Positions 34,580 through 47,100 of a stretch of 64,000 nucleotides of DNA are shown piece by piece (positions within the stretch are counted from its first letter, which is position 1; the number at the start of each line of letters is the position of its first letter). This stretch comes from Stenogyne calaminthoides (taxonomy: Eukaryota; Streptophyta; Magnoliopsida; Lamiales; Lamiaceae): NCBI GenBank assembly GCA_037126765.1, contig JBBCBC010000054.1, forward strand, positions 180,001-244,000. The letters are read 5' to 3'. Both the position numbers and the translations under genes were made by a program. A model generated the notes under the pieces. It ran no database searches, had not been told where the DNA came from, and saw nothing but the letters and a program-made list of their open reading frames with translations.

Positions 34580-36049
34580 CTTTGAATGAAATAAATAAAC
34601 AACTATATGTAATAAAGACAAGTATATCACAAGGTTCGATCACATTCATCATATTTAAAATCTCAAAAAAAATATGAACATGCATCAGCCAACATCTCAA
34701 AAACAGTTTAAATAAGCCGTGGGGTGGGTCATTATTTAAACACATTCATGTAGGTTACAAAAACAAGAAACGATTACAAACCTTTAATATCCAGATTAAT
34801 AGTTGGATCCCACTTGACCAATATAAAATCGACCGGTGACTTTTGGGAAGTATATGCATATCAATTTTATACCTAAGTAATAACCATGATTAAATCTGGG
34901 ATTACTATTTCGCTTTGATCGAGCCTCGTTGGGAGGGTCATCGTCGCCACTAGTAATAACCCACAATTATCTTTTGGAATTCATTCATGTGAAACCTATC
35001 TTTTGGCCGAATCCAAGGGGAGAATTTCTCCAAAAGAATTAACAAATAAATAAATCATGGAGGTCAAAATTAATTCAATTTTATTATCCAGGAATAAAAT
35101 TGTCAATTAATTATTTAAAACATACTTAGTAATTTTGAAGTTGAGATTTTTCAATTTGGCAACCCTCATGCAAAACACATTTAAACAAATTAAATAAAGC
35201 AAAAGATAAGACAAATAAAATCAAGCAAAAAAGAAAAAATAAACATATTGGGCACAAATTATCCAATTGTCATGGTTTGATTTTTTCTTGGCTTGATCTT
35301 GAAGAAAACGTCTCGAATTTCTCCGACTCGTTCGTCTCGAAAAAATACTTGCCTCGAAACACGCCAAGTCGCTTTTCGGCCGGGATGAACGCCAGATCCG
35401 GCCGGCGCTTGCCTAGACGACCTCTCGCGCGCGCGGGGTCGCGCCCGCCATGATCTCCTCGGCAGTGTCGATGGCGTCGGCAGATCTCGGCGGCGATCAC
35501 AAGATCCGCTTCGCCCGCCCGCTTCGCCGCCCGCGACCTCGGCGACTCGCAGATCAGCAGATCGCAGCGCCCTGTGGATCCAACCTTCCGATTCGGCTGA
35601 GGAGAAGCGCCGCGCGCGTCTGTGGCGCCTTCATCCTCGCGTCGCTCGGCCGCCGGGACTCGCCCTAACGCCCGTGCGTGCCGGTAGCAAGCGCCGCCAC
35701 GCTGGTTTCGGATTTAAATCCTTTAATTTTTCGTTTCTTCGTTTCGATCCGGTTACAATTTATTTACAAAAAATAAATAAACCTAGATCTAGACTAGTCT
35801 ATTACATTGATCAAATCAAACAAATCCTAGTCTACTTGTGGATTTTCTCACGAGGCAAAAAAAAATCCGAACTAATCGAATTAAAAACCACGATTTATAT
35901 GCATGCAAAATAAAACATTAAAATCCATGACAATTGGATACTGCGCAAAACAGATCTAACAGGTTCTACTATCCAATTTCAAATTTAATGTCCACTTAAT
36001 TAAATTACAATTTAAAAAATTGAGCAAACAAGTGGCTCTCGATACCGCT
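34580..36049 (-). other. Leader, GC-rich island and PBS of element X
   Basis: AT-rich leader with a GC-rich island at about 35360-35695, then the outer AT-rich part, then the PBS at 36031-36049 (GCGGTATCGAGAGCC on the sense strand) against LTR D. The island is the most divergent of the three: beyond anchors such as GCTACCGGCACGC it shares little with those of Y and Z. Confidence 0.7.
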
Positions 36050-37896
36050 TGTTGGGGAATGAGTTGCATGATCTATTCGGGTGAATATTTAAATACAAAT
36101 TTAATTCATTAATTATTACTAGCATGAATTAATCCTATATTAATTCAAATAATAATTGCAACAACATATCATGCATATAAAAAGCCACGTAAAACCTACG
36201 ATGCGGAATCTACGGGTTTTACGTGAACGTACCTCTCGGGATGGCGTTGACTTTGGTCGGACGGACTAACCAAAAGGACATCCCAAGTATTCCCTTAGCC
36301 CTTGCTCGACAATCCGGTGGAAGGATACTCGCGAACAATTAACAAAAAGGAAAAAATAAACTTTGTTGCACCACTTATGTGGATTTGCTAATATTTCCAA
36401 AGAAATGGAATTGTACTTGGGAATGAACTAATCATCCCTATTTATAGGAGGGGGAGGGTGGACGAAATTTATGTGATATTTCAATGTGGGAAAAGACTTT
36501 TCTTGGTCACCAAGAAATCTTGAATATATCCCTTATATTCTTTTTTCCCATAATTAAAATATTCCAAAAAAAATCCCACCTCCTCAATTATGGACAAATT
36601 TCGAAAATATTAAGCAAGATTCCAAGATTTGGATCTTCTTGAATTTATGAGATATTCTTGTATTTCAAGAAATACATATCTTCCATAATATCTTTTCAAG
36701 AAAATCAAGAAAATCTTTCTTGCCCTCTATTTTCAAAAAATTCAAAATTTACTATATGAATAACCAAGTGGGAGATTTCTTGAATTTAATGAGATAATCT
36801 TGTATTCCAAGAATACATATCTTCATTCCATAACAAAATTCAAAGAAAATCTTTCTCCCTCTTTTATCCATAATTTTCGAAAATTTTAGAGGAAATATAA
36901 GCAACAATATTTATTTTATTTTAATCACCTTTTCAGTTATTGGACTATATGTTGGGCTACTCAGGGGGGCTTTAGGAGAATTAAGATTGGACCTTCTATT
37001 GGATCTTGTATATCTAATATTGAGCCACAATATAATTCAAGCCCATAAATATTAATTAATCCCACTACATAATTAATATTCAGACTATCCATCTTAACCC
37101 ATATTACAAGTCAATATGGCTCCGGTCATTATTTCCGTGTTTAAGATTATCTAGCCCATTAATTAATTCAAGCAACCGAAATAGCTTTCCGTTAATTAAT
37201 ATCTTTTGTCCTTGGTCGAGGAACGGTTCAACATTATTATCCATACCGGAAAACTAATTCCACTTGCAAGATTTGGTATGATAAAACTTATGAACCTCCC
37301 AAGGAGGCAAATCAAGCAACCGCATTTTGCACACGATTCTTCGTATTAAATCTTAGCAATCACATGTGACCAATAATATTGCCCAAGATAAAAAGTATTG
37401 AATCTCTCTCTCGATTCGCTACCCATGATAAGTAAAAGCAATAGTTACCAATCCCACGTGATCCTTTTTAAGGACGAAGGTTAAGAAACAACGAACCACC
37501 GAGGTCTAATTCTTCCTTGTTCGGGCTCAAGAATTTATCCTCTCAGAGGTCCTATTCAAAGACATCGGTCATGCACTAGTGTAATCTCTTGGTCAAGACA
37601 AACCAATCGAGCCTTACACCTCAACCTTTCGCGATGGTTGTTCATTTCCATCTAGGTCGTGAATGGCGACTTTTTAGTTACAAGGGACTGTTAATTTAAT
37701 CTTCGTGATCGGTATCACTAAATTAACTATAGTGTAACACGCATTTAATTATTGAACAGCTTATGCAAAGAAATATATATAACATTCAATCATATTTAAA
37801 GCATCGGTGATAAACAATTTATTTCAAGAATAAGTCGAAAATTCAGTTTTCGATTATACAAAGTAAAAAGCATACTTTTCAGTATAATCCCAACAC
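36050..37896 (-). repeat. LTR D (5' LTR of element X)
   Basis: A complete 1.85-kb LTR, TGTTGGGGAATGAG to ATCCCAACA, followed by the CCGAC duplication. It shares the subtype stretch at about 36455-36490 with LTR A. Confidence 0.92.
36439..36446 (-). promoter_or_regulatory. TATA-like box in LTR D
   Basis: TATTTATA on the plus strand, TATAAATA in the sense direction, in the same context as in the other LTRs. Confidence 0.5.
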
Positions 37897-37901
37897 CGAC
37901 T
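37897..37901. repeat. Target-site duplication CCGAC, right copy
   Basis: Matches 19742-19746 and closes the composite insertion. Confidence 0.9.
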
Positions 37902-39180
37902 TCTACTTATCTCGTGCATGCTCGAATTGAACATATTTTAGAGTTGCAAAAGCAAAACCACAGGAAATTTTGATGATTCACTAATAGGATCTCCGTTTGG
38001 AGGTTCACTTCGAAAGTCATTTCTTAAGTAAAGCATTTTCAAGAAATGAGATGTAAAGTCGGGTTTTTTTCTCATTTAACAAATAAATAATTAGTAAACA
38101 ATCCTGTTACATGCTTAACACATGAAATTGGATGAGATCCTGGTCGCCCATTACTTAAACTTTGAACTTATCATGATTTACCAATTGGATATAGAAAAAT
38201 CTAAAGGAGATTTTTTTGCATTAATATGAATGCGATGGTTTAAAAACACGAGTCCTCAATCCAAGTCAAATCTCGTCGCCAGAATAGCGACTTTGAAGCC
38301 TTTTTGAGGGCATGAAGAGATCTCCTCGCTTGTAGTAGGTGCCCGGTGTCTTATTTGGTGTTCGATGGAGTTCGAGAGGTTCGAAAAGGTCCGGAAAGCT
38401 AGATATTGGAAAGCCACATGATAGACTTTTTTTTCTTGAAACAATCGCCACGGGTATAGAGTCAAATCCATAGTTTTCATACTTCCCGGTTGGTCGAAGA
38501 AAGAGGATTTCTTTTGGCTTCTTTTTGAAAGCTAGCTATAGTTGAAAGCAATCGCGTACAGAAGAGCACTCAAGCAAGGGTGTCTTAGAGGGAACTACGG
38601 AGATATAGAGCACAACGCCGAGAAAGAGATCAAGCGCTAGCGTGATAGCTCTCATTGATAGACAAGATCGAGCTATGGAGGATGTCGCTCTTCAACGTCG
38701 TTCCCCGATCCGGGTCGTCCATCTCATAGTCATCAACATCTCTCATTATCGGATATGAGGGGTCTTACCCCATAGAAAGCTTGATCTATCCGCCTTCACC
38801 ATTTTGTCGTAGATGTCTTTCGATCCGTCAAATGAGAGACCAACGATTGCCATTAAGGCGGATACCCAATCCTACTACTTTCTCAGTTTTCTATGTCCAA
38901 ACGCATGGACATAACTTTGATGTTGAAGTGAACCCGTCAGATAGCTCAACTTGTGACTACTAGTATAGCTACCGAACATAGAAAACCCAGGAGATTAGCC
39001 CCGGTACTCGAGTTGAGTAGACTGCCAGTTGCTTTTGCCTAAGCCAAGCTTCACATTAAACACAAGAATTGGGCCCCTTTGTTGCTGATCTACTAGTTGA
39101 TTCAAGATTTGGGTGATTAACCCCATTTAACTAGTGCCCAAATTGGTGGGAATCCAAAATGATGGCACAAAGACAAGCCC
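37902..39180. other. Scaffold between composite and solo LTR, no gene assigned
   Basis: Short frames of 60-74 codons (38256-38480 minus, 38781-38963 plus) have no recognised family. A 15-base stretch at 38110-38124 resembles the start of 16S rRNA genes, but no rRNA follows. Confidence 0.35.
39175..39179. repeat. Probable target-site duplication AAGCC, left copy
   Basis: AAGCC followed by one extra C before the LTR terminus at 39181; the partner is at 41039-41043. One base separates it from the LTR, so the duplication is imperfect. Confidence 0.55.
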
Positions 39181-41038
39181 TGTTGGGGAATGAGTTGCAT
39201 GATCTATTCGGGGTGAATATTTAAATACAAATTTAATTCATTAATTATTACTAGCATGAATTAATCCTATATTAATTCAAATAATAATTGCAACAACAAA
39301 TCATGCATATAAAAGCCACGTAAAACCACGACGCTGAATCTACGGGTTTACGTGAACGCATTCTCTCGGGATGGCAAGTGGCTTTGGACGGACGGACGGA
39401 CTAACCAAAAGGACTTCCCAAGTATTCCTTTAGCCCTTGCTCGACAATCCGGTGGAAGGATACTCATGAACAATTAACAAAAAAAAAAAAAATAAACTTT
39501 GTTGCACCACTTATGTGGATTTGCTAATATTTCCAAAGACATGGAATTGTACTTGGGAATGAACTAATCATCCCCTATTTATAGGAGAGGAGGGCACGAA
39601 ATTTATGTGAATTTTCAATGTGGGAAAAGACTTTTCTTGGTCACCAAGAAATCTTGAATATATCCCATATATTCTTTTTTCCCATAATTAAAATATTCCA
39701 CAAAAATCCACCTCCTCTTTCTTTATGGAATTTTTCGAAAAAAATGAGTGTGCAAGAATCCAAGATTTGGATCTTCTTGAATTTATGAGATATTCTTGTA
39801 TTTCAAGAAATACATATCTTCCATAATATCTTTTCAAGAAAATCAAGAAAATCTTTCTTGCCCTCTATTTTTCAAAAATTTGAAAAATACTTAATGAATA
39901 ACCAAGTGGGAGATTTCTTGAATTTAATGAGATAATCTTGTATTCCAAGAATACATATCTTCATTCCATAACAAAATTCAAAGAAAATCTTTTCCCTCTT
40001 TTATCCATAATTTTCGAAAATAATGAGGAAATATAAGCAACAATATTTATTTTATTTTAATCACCTTTTTCGTTATTGGACTATATGTTGGGCTACTCGG
40101 GGGGCCTTTAGGAGAATTAAGATTGGACCTTCTAATGGATCTTGTATATCTAATATTGAGCCACAATATAATTCAAGCCCATAAATATTAATTAATCCCA
40201 CTACATAATTAATATCAGACTATCCATCTTAACCCATATTATACGGTCAATATGGCTCCGGTCATTATTTCCGTGTTTAAGATTATCTAGCCCATTAATT
40301 AATTCAAGCCACTTAAATAGCTTTCCATTAATTAATATATTTGTCCTTGGTCAAGGAACGGTTCAACATTATTATCCATACCGGAAACTAATTCCACTTG
40401 CAAGATTTGGTATGATAAAACTTATGAACCTCCCAAGGGTGCAAATCAAGCAAGCGCATTTTTGCACACACGATCCTTCAGATTAAATCTTAGCAATCAC
40501 ATGTGACCAATAATATTGCCCAAGATAAAAAGTATTAAATCTCTCCGATTTCGCTACCCATGATAAGTCAAAGCAATAGTTACCGATCCCACGTGATCCT
40601 ATTTAAGGGGACGAAGGTTAAGAAACAACGAACCACCGAGGTCTAATTCTTCCTTGTTCGATTCTCAAGAATTTATCCTCATGTAGGTCCTATTCAAATA
40701 AGATCGGTCATGCACTAGTGTAATCTCTTGGTCAAGACAAACCAATCTGAGCCTTACACCTCAACCTTTCGCAATGGTTGTTCATTTCCATCTAGGTCGT
40801 TGAATGGCGTACTTATAGTTACAAGGGACTGTTAATTTAATCTTTCGTGATCGGGTATCACTAAATTAACTCTGATGTAACACGCATTTAATTATTGAAC
40901 AGTTATGCAAGAAATATATATAACATTCAATCATATTTAAAGCATCATTGATAAACAATTTATTTCATAAATAAGTCCGAAATTCAGGTTTTGATTATAC
41001 AAAGTAAAAAGCATACTTTTCAAAGATAATCCCCAACA
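39181..41038 (-). repeat. Solo copia LTR
   Basis: A complete 1.86-kb LTR, TGTTGGGGAATGAG to CCCCAACA in plus-strand reading, with a TATA-like box at 39576-39583. Scaffold lies on both sides, with no polypurine tract or PBS. Its subtype stretch near 39590 is intermediate between the X and Y types, so it represents another insertion. Confidence 0.9.
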
Positions 41039-41043
41039 AAGCC
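41039..41043. repeat. Probable target-site duplication AAGCC, right copy
   Basis: AAGCC directly follows the LTR terminus CCCCAACA at 41038. Confidence 0.55.
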
Positions 41044-42070
41044 GCCATACCTCGGAGCTCTCTTTGTGGCGAGATCCACTCTGGTTTCGTTCCAAACCTC
41101 CCTTGACCCATCCTCTTTGATTACGATTGTGGGGCTTTGATGTAGACCGAAGAAAGAAGAGGCTTTCCGTGGGTTGGGAAAGTAGGCGCCTCTTCACTCT
41201 CCTTCACCGATTCAGATCCCGAATCCCATCTCTTGGAGAGAGGTGCACATAAGCTCTCCTTTTGACTTTCGGGGGCCTTCCACCACTTCGCCCGAAGCGG
41301 ACGCTGGTTCTCTCGTCTTGAAAGAAGAGAAGTAATGAAAGGGAAGTCGGGGTAGCGTTCGTTGTTGCTCAGATAACTTTCTAGAGCAGAGATCTAGCAA
41401 CACATTCTAGACCTGAGATCATTGGTATTGGATGTATCGTTAGGTTGTGCCGAGTCAAATCTGCCCTTTTTTTTTAGATTCTGCGAGAAAAGAGATCCCT
41501 TCCCCCACTTTCAAAAATGATGAATATGAAGTCAGGGAGGTCATGGGTCTTGAGATCCCTCGACTCCCAATTGGGTTGCCTTCCTGTGTCTCGTGGGTGT
41601 TGCCTGTGAGGTCGTGATGCGCCTTGAGATGGCCGTCTCTGTCCCCTGCCGGTGGGGAATCCGCTCCTGTGTCATCGCTCTGCTGCTGTCTGCCCGAATC
41701 CTTTAGGCACCTTTGGAAGGCAGGGGAGTGTGACAACGACACGCTTTCCCTTTACTCCATAGGGCCTTTTCATCGATTCTGTGTGGTTTGGTGGCCGAAA
41801 TTTACTTGGCTTTGCCAAAAGGCCTCATCTCTAAAAAGTTATTTCGCTAGGGCGCCCCTCCCCATGATGGGGTTCCAAACCTCTCCTCGCTCTTGTGACA
41901 TGCTATGTTTCCCTCTCTATTCCCAAGTAAGGGGTGAGTCCCATGCTTTGTGGATCTTTGTCTCACACACTAATCCCTACTGGTGCCCGTAGTAGGCCGG
42001 CCGCCCTAACTAAACCAATCATCATATCGGTCCCTAGACCCCCATTCTTTGGAAAGGCTCGGCTTCAAAA
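41044..42070. other. Mitochondrial-like scaffold with anonymous frames
   Basis: Overlapping frames on both strands (41455-41742 minus, 95 codons; 41624-41992 plus, 122 codons) without recognised domains. From here to 57 kb, CTG and CAG triplets are much more frequent than in 14-16 kb. Confidence 0.35.
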
Positions 42071-42105
42071 CTCAGACGTGAAGCTTCCACCTCATACGGC
42101 TCCTC
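42071..42105 (-). other. Group II intron domain V-like motif (degenerate)
   Basis: On the minus strand GAGCCGTATGAGGTGGAAGC followed by TTCACGT resembles the 5' strand and apical part of plant mitochondrial group II intron domain V. The expected closing strand (TACGGTTC-like) reads CTGAGTTT, so pairing is poor. Flanking exons were not identified. It may be a decayed intron end or a chance match. Confidence 0.3.
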
Positions 42106-42348
42106 TAGGGATGGAGGTAGGCCCAGCCAGGCTTGTGCGGTTAAGGTTTTTGTACAGACTTTGGATAGAAAAGCGGCAGCCATCAATTAATCGTGTTCCC
42201 CACCAAAGGAATCTTGAAAAATTGATCCAACAGAACCCATATCTTCTTATAATTCCAAATGCAAGTTGCAAGATCGGGCGAAGTTTCGGTGGTCGCCAGA
42301 TCCGCATCCAATTGACAAATAGCAAAATTTTTGGCCAAGTTCCTATAG

Positions 42349-42789
42349 TTGAGCCGCAGGAAGGCAACCTGGGGTACCGCTCAAGTACCTTATCTTTTTA
42401 GCATGGTCTTCTATGTGTGCCATGAGCACCGATTCGAGCTTTTTCTTGACCGGGGGTGGATGCTGCTAATGGATAAAGCCCTGCATGAAAGCACCTCAGG
42501 CGATTCTCTTCACCATCCGAATAGGGTGGAAGATGAAGAAAGGGGACTCGAAGGAGAGGGCAATGGAGGTTGCCCACCAAACCCGCCCGACGAAGATCCA
42601 AGAAATGGTACTGTGATCCGGGCGAAGCTCGTCCATGTAAAGGATGCCGCTCAAGAGCCGCCTTTGCAAGGAGGAGTCAAGAAGCAATTGAACGAGACTA
42701 AAAAGAAAGTATTTTGCCTCTATTCTCATCCCGGCGAGACCTGGGATGGAAGAAAAAAAAGAAAAGAACCTCCTATTAAGGTCGGATAG
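42349..42789 (+). CDS. Hypothetical 146-codon open frame
   Basis: Reads 'MSRRKATWGTAQVPYLFSM' then an acidic, Pro/Gly-rich middle and a Lys-rich tail. No domain, signal peptide or membrane segment is recognised. It overlaps the end of a 155-codon frame at 41934-42401, and a 91-codon minus frame lies across 42092-42367, so at least two of the three are spurious. Anonymous frames of this size are common in plant mitochondrial DNA and often arise by recombination. Nothing shows that it is expressed. Confidence 0.2.
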   Translation: MSRRKATWGTAQVPYLFSMVFYVCHEHRFELFLDRGWMLLMDKALHESTSGDSLHHPNRVEDEERGLEGEGNGGCPPNPPDEDPRNGTVIRAKLVHVKDAAQEPPLQGGVKKQLNETKKKVFCLYSHPGETWDGRKKRKEPPIKVG

Positions 42790-43535
42790 AGGAGTAGGAA
42801 GAGAAAAGAAAGAGTCCCTATATCCTTGTGGTTAGTCGAAAAAAGCAATCGAAGCAGATCCATAACTAATAGAGTTCTTGAAATAGAGAACATTAGGCAC
42901 ATTGCACTTTACTAGTCTTCTAGGCTGGAATTAGGAATGACTTGTCTACTCTCGAACCTTAGTAGAACTCCGGCGAGCGGTAGAAACTTCGAGCCTTCTT
43001 GCTCTTGCACCCGAAAGCCCCGCACTCTCAATGGCTGTCCTTCACACAAGATCTCTACCCTATCCACCTATCTAGGGCAATCCTCAATCCTACTCTTTCC
43101 TTTCCAGTCGGAGCGTAGAACACCACTAGCCAGGTAGATTCTTTCTTCTATACGAAGAATCCGGTGCCATTCATATCTCAGGTCTTCGTGCGACTCTCCC
43201 GACCCTTCTCTTCTTCTTGGTCTTCCTCCTGCCATCCTTCTTTCATTCTTACCGCTTTCGGCCTTGGTGTCAGCCTTTCTGAAACGAAGCCATTGTTCAC
43301 GCCTTTGTCTTCGTCCCGGGCTTAGTCGTCCTTGCCCTGCCCATTCTTTGAAGCCTTAGTCTTCTAAGCCTTAGTCTTCGCTTCTACCAAGTCCCGGGCG
43401 GAGCACTCTATCAAGAAAAAAAGGAAAGCAGTTTTGTCCACATTCTACCCCTCAGAAGCAGAGCTCGAACTAGGAGTGGAATGCGCAGATCTATTATCTA
43501 AGTAATTTCTTGAACTGGATCAAGCAAATCCTCAC
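42790..43535. other. Scaffold, no gene assigned
   Basis: One 66-codon frame (42937-43137). Short near-repeats of GAAGCCTTAGTCTTC and AAGCCTTAGTCTTCGC near 43345-43385. No RNA gene. Confidence 0.35.
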
Positions 43536-44170
43536 TTTTGCACCTAGGCGAGTAGGCATTTTTTATTCAAAGCTGGCCCCGTGGCTAAAAAATCGACCTC
43601 CTATGTTTTGACCCTAGGGGAGTAGGATTTCTCTGATCAAGATCGGGCTCTTAAGGCAGAGATCTACATTCCTATCTTTTGCCCCTAGCTGAGATGGAAC
43701 TTCTTGACTTTGGAATGCTGACTATGAAGGGAATTCTTCGTCCTCGTTTTTGTCCTATGCTAGATGAAAGTCTTTCTTTGAAGTCAATCTCTTAGTGAAA
43801 GAGGTTGAAAGGGCAGGTTTCACTCTCTATTTGATGGCAAACTGTCTACTGCCGGAACAGGAAGGCCCCCTTGACTAAGAAAGTGGGCAGAGCAGGTCTC
43901 AAGTTCCCCCTCAGCATAGGGTGAAAGTCAGGAAGTTTCTTTCCCTCGCTCTTTCAAATCCTACTTCTATAGGGTTCAGGAAGTGGAGAAGAAGGACTGT
44001 GATGTGCCTTCGCTTCATCGCTTTAGAAGAAAGGAGGATCTTCCTTTAAATTGAGTAGACAAGCTCTCCTTTTCCCTATGGCAGATGGAATTTGAGAATG
44101 AAATGAGACCTCTATGAAACGAAATGTCCTTTCTCTCTTTTCTCAGTAGGACAGATGGAATTTCTTCAAA
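43536..44170. repeat. Degenerate 70-71-bp tandem array
   Basis: A recurring core near TTTTGCCCCTAGCTGAGATGG is seen at 43536, 43606, 43677 and 43748, spacing 70, 71 and 71 bp. A weak match follows near 43818. The matching element CAGATGGAA occurs at 44082 and 44152, again 70 bp apart. The positions fit about nine units in one register, with the middle units heavily diverged. Confidence 0.6.
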
Positions 44171-47100
44171 AAGAAGGTCTCTTTCGTAAAGGAAGCAAAA
44201 GAGTAGCATGCAAGATTTCCTATGCACAACTAGACTCGATTTTCTTTATCTAAGCCATTTTTTGACCAGTGGCATGTATGCGCCGTAGGTGCCCGGTCTT
44301 TGCCCTCTTCCCCCAATCCTTTTATTTTTTCTTTTCCCCCACCACTACCAGCCTCTAAGAAGGAAGACTTGAAGGTCCGTGCCGCTTCTATTCGTCATTC
44401 CTACATCCATTTTCTTACCATCGAAAGAAAGAAGACTAGGTTCACTCTTCTACACTTGCTGCTCCTCCATCTGCCATTCCGTTCACGATCTCTTCTCTTA
44501 CGACATTTCGACTTGTGCTAGAGGAATCCTTACATTTGACCCTATTCCAATAGAAAGTTTGTCATCGTAAAGTGATCTTGCTTAAAGGAATTCGTCATCC
44601 TAGGTTTTGTCCATCTTGAGTTGAACCTAAGACTTATCTGATCTGTGTCAAAAGGAGCAAAAGTCTTTATTTAGAATATGAGAAATGGAAATATGAGAGA
44701 AAAACGTAGCAAAACCCCAGCTTTGAACGATGGTTTTTTCTTTCAAAGATGACGGTAACTATATGCTTAGGGCGCCCTGTAGAGAAATCTCCCTCAATGC
44801 CCTCCCGAGGCCTAAAAAAATAAGACAGCTTGAGCCGGTAAGCAAGGAAGGCAATCCATTCTTTACCCCTATCTCTAGTATGGAAGTATGGAAGATGTGT
44901 CTTTAGGCGCTTCCTTGGTCTTATCGGTTTCGGAAAAGAGAAAATATCTTAACGAATACTAGTCCCGGAGCTATGGTAGTAGTGCTTGCTTTATAAGACA
45001 TTACATAAGGGAGGTAGATCGTAGATAACGTAATGAAATACCATATTTCAACCTCTTCCTATTACAAGTCTCTTATTTTCCCTGGAGAAGGGAAGTTTCG
45101 GATAGCTGAAAGAGCCCCGAAATTGAACATGCACTCATATCCCTAAATCAGAATTTGAGCCTTCCTATCTTTTCCAATGGGGGACTAGGGGGTTGATCTA
45201 TTCGTGTGTCAATCGACCGGATTGAAGATAGAGGACTAGGGACATTTACCATAATTCAAAGAGAAGTCACTTTCGGGAGTAGCAGCTTCTTCATAGAATT
45301 CATAACTGATAAAAGAAAAAGAGAAGGACAAGCTTTCTCGCTAGTAGAGCTAGTAGAGTAAGGAGAAGTGGAATGAAATGGATCACTATGGACGCAAAAA
45401 TCTTTCTAAGGATTGATACTCGCGGGATTAGGCTTCTGTTTTGTTTTGTATGTTATAAAGTTTTTAGAATAAAAAGCTGGATAATGTATTTTGTTTGCAA
45501 GAAGAGAGTTGATGCTTTCAATTCTTCCAGTAGATAGACGACTAAATTACGTAATGGAAGAAAGTTTCCCTCATCTCACTAACGAAAGGTGCCTTAAATC
45601 ATCAATCATCTTTGCTATCTGCTTAATTGGACTCGAAGCTTACCCAAAGTTGCAGTCAGGGACGCTGGTAGCGCAAGGACTTTCCGAGATTCAAGACTAG
45701 ACCGACCAACTTCCTGAGCCCCTATTAAAGTAAATTCACGGACCCCCGGTCCACCTGCCCGATTTACTTGTTACTAAGTTGAAAGATGTTTTTTTACGAT
45801 GACATCCCCGGACCACCCTTCTTTTGATGATGAGTAAGGGGCCCCGCCGCTCTACGGACTTGATCCAATTTCAACGAGAGAATGGTCTGCTCCGACTGAA
45901 TCAATCTCTTGGTGATTCTCCGGCCTTCTCCATTTCACCTCAGTAAGAGGACGGAAGCCCCGCTGCACATGATGGTTTGACCGCCTCTCTCATCACACTC
46001 AAATGATGACTATACTTCTCGGAAAGAATCTTTTTGCTATCTCACTTCCTATGGCGGTCCGCTGTCTAGTCTCCTTCTCAAGGAATTGAAGATCACCCCA
46101 ACAGCCTCCAAGCAGAAAGCCTATATCTATGTCATCAGATCCCGCGCTTGCTCCCGCCACGCCCTCAGGTGGCCGCAGGGGTGCCCCTTATTGCTCTTTA
46201 TACCTGCCTCGAAAGAATCCTTACAGCGCTACGTATGGACATATGCAATTGATCTACATCATCTCGGAAAGATGTTGTGCCGAGCTCCTTTTCTACTAAG
46301 AAAGTGGGCCCTATTGCTATTTAACTTCCCCATACTCCTAATTAGTACGAGTTCCCCTCAGAAAGCAAGTCGAAAGAAAAGAAGGACTCGTGCTTTGGGT
46401 CTGGTTTATATATGATTCCTATGTACCGGTATCGGTTTTGGCAGATGCATGGAATAGCATATGGAAGAGTTAAGTCAAAGGCTCTGTGAAGACGAATGGT
46501 CTGATACCAAAAAAACCTTCTCGCTCATAAACCGTCATTGGCTTCACGCCTGGACATCTGATGTAATAGTTCCTTTATCACCTTTTTTTGGTACTTAAGA
46601 AGTAAATTCTCTGAGGCGACTAATTCTTTGAAAGTCGAATTCATTTGAGTCTTGTCCAGGATTGGTTCATGAAAGATCTCGTCATGAAGGGAATGGGGAT
46701 TGCCTTTTTTCATACTACGCTACAGTCTACCTACTTTCGTTATGGAGCCCCGGATGCAGGTCGTTGGGAAGAGACATCAACATGATTTAGTCCGGATATG
46801 CTTCCCCTCTTTCTTCGATAAATTATTGGACACTGGGGCTGTTGAAAAGACTTTTTTTTTAAGTCTATGATAGGCCGGGCATTCCTCTTTTTAAACATTT
46901 CATAGTAACGCACTCCAGGGAGGTGCTGATTAAACAAGTCGGGCTGGAGTTTTCGCTTTGTAAGAACCGGTAGGGGCCATGAACTCTCGGATTTTTCACT
47001 GGTTGTTAGTAACTTGAAAAGAAAGGTTTCGGTGACCCTCTTGCGTCGACTTGTCAGTATAGATAATCTATAAGGCTTATTTGCTCAATTGAAGTCTAAT

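Larger units (their letters stand above)
19747..37896 (-). mobile_element. Composite copia insertion: element X with element Y and fragment Z inside
   Basis: One insertion bounded by CCGAC duplications. Outer element X is read on the minus strand: 5' LTR D (36050-37896), leader, gag and integrase (36049 down to 32464), RNase H (22290 down to 21581) and 3' LTR A (19747-21580). By comparison with element 1, about 1.07 kb of X, mostly RT, is missing. Its place is taken by 10.2 kb in the opposite orientation: LTR B, a complete internal region, LTR C, then another leader. The subtype stretch 'GTGGACGAAATTTATGTGAT' is shared by A and D, while B and C share a different version. Two insertions and a replacement explain this; a repeat-induced assembly join must also be considered. 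Confidence 0.8.

Noticed and set aside
38109..38124. ATGCTTAACACATG resembles the start of a 16S rRNA gene (also at 8649-8662)
   Set aside because: The match stops after about 15 bases and no further rRNA sequence follows at either place.
46086..46415. Possible Ty3/gypsy RNase H (PLLLFIPAS)
   Set aside because: Only a nine-residue resemblance with no RT upstream or integrase downstream in a compatible frame.
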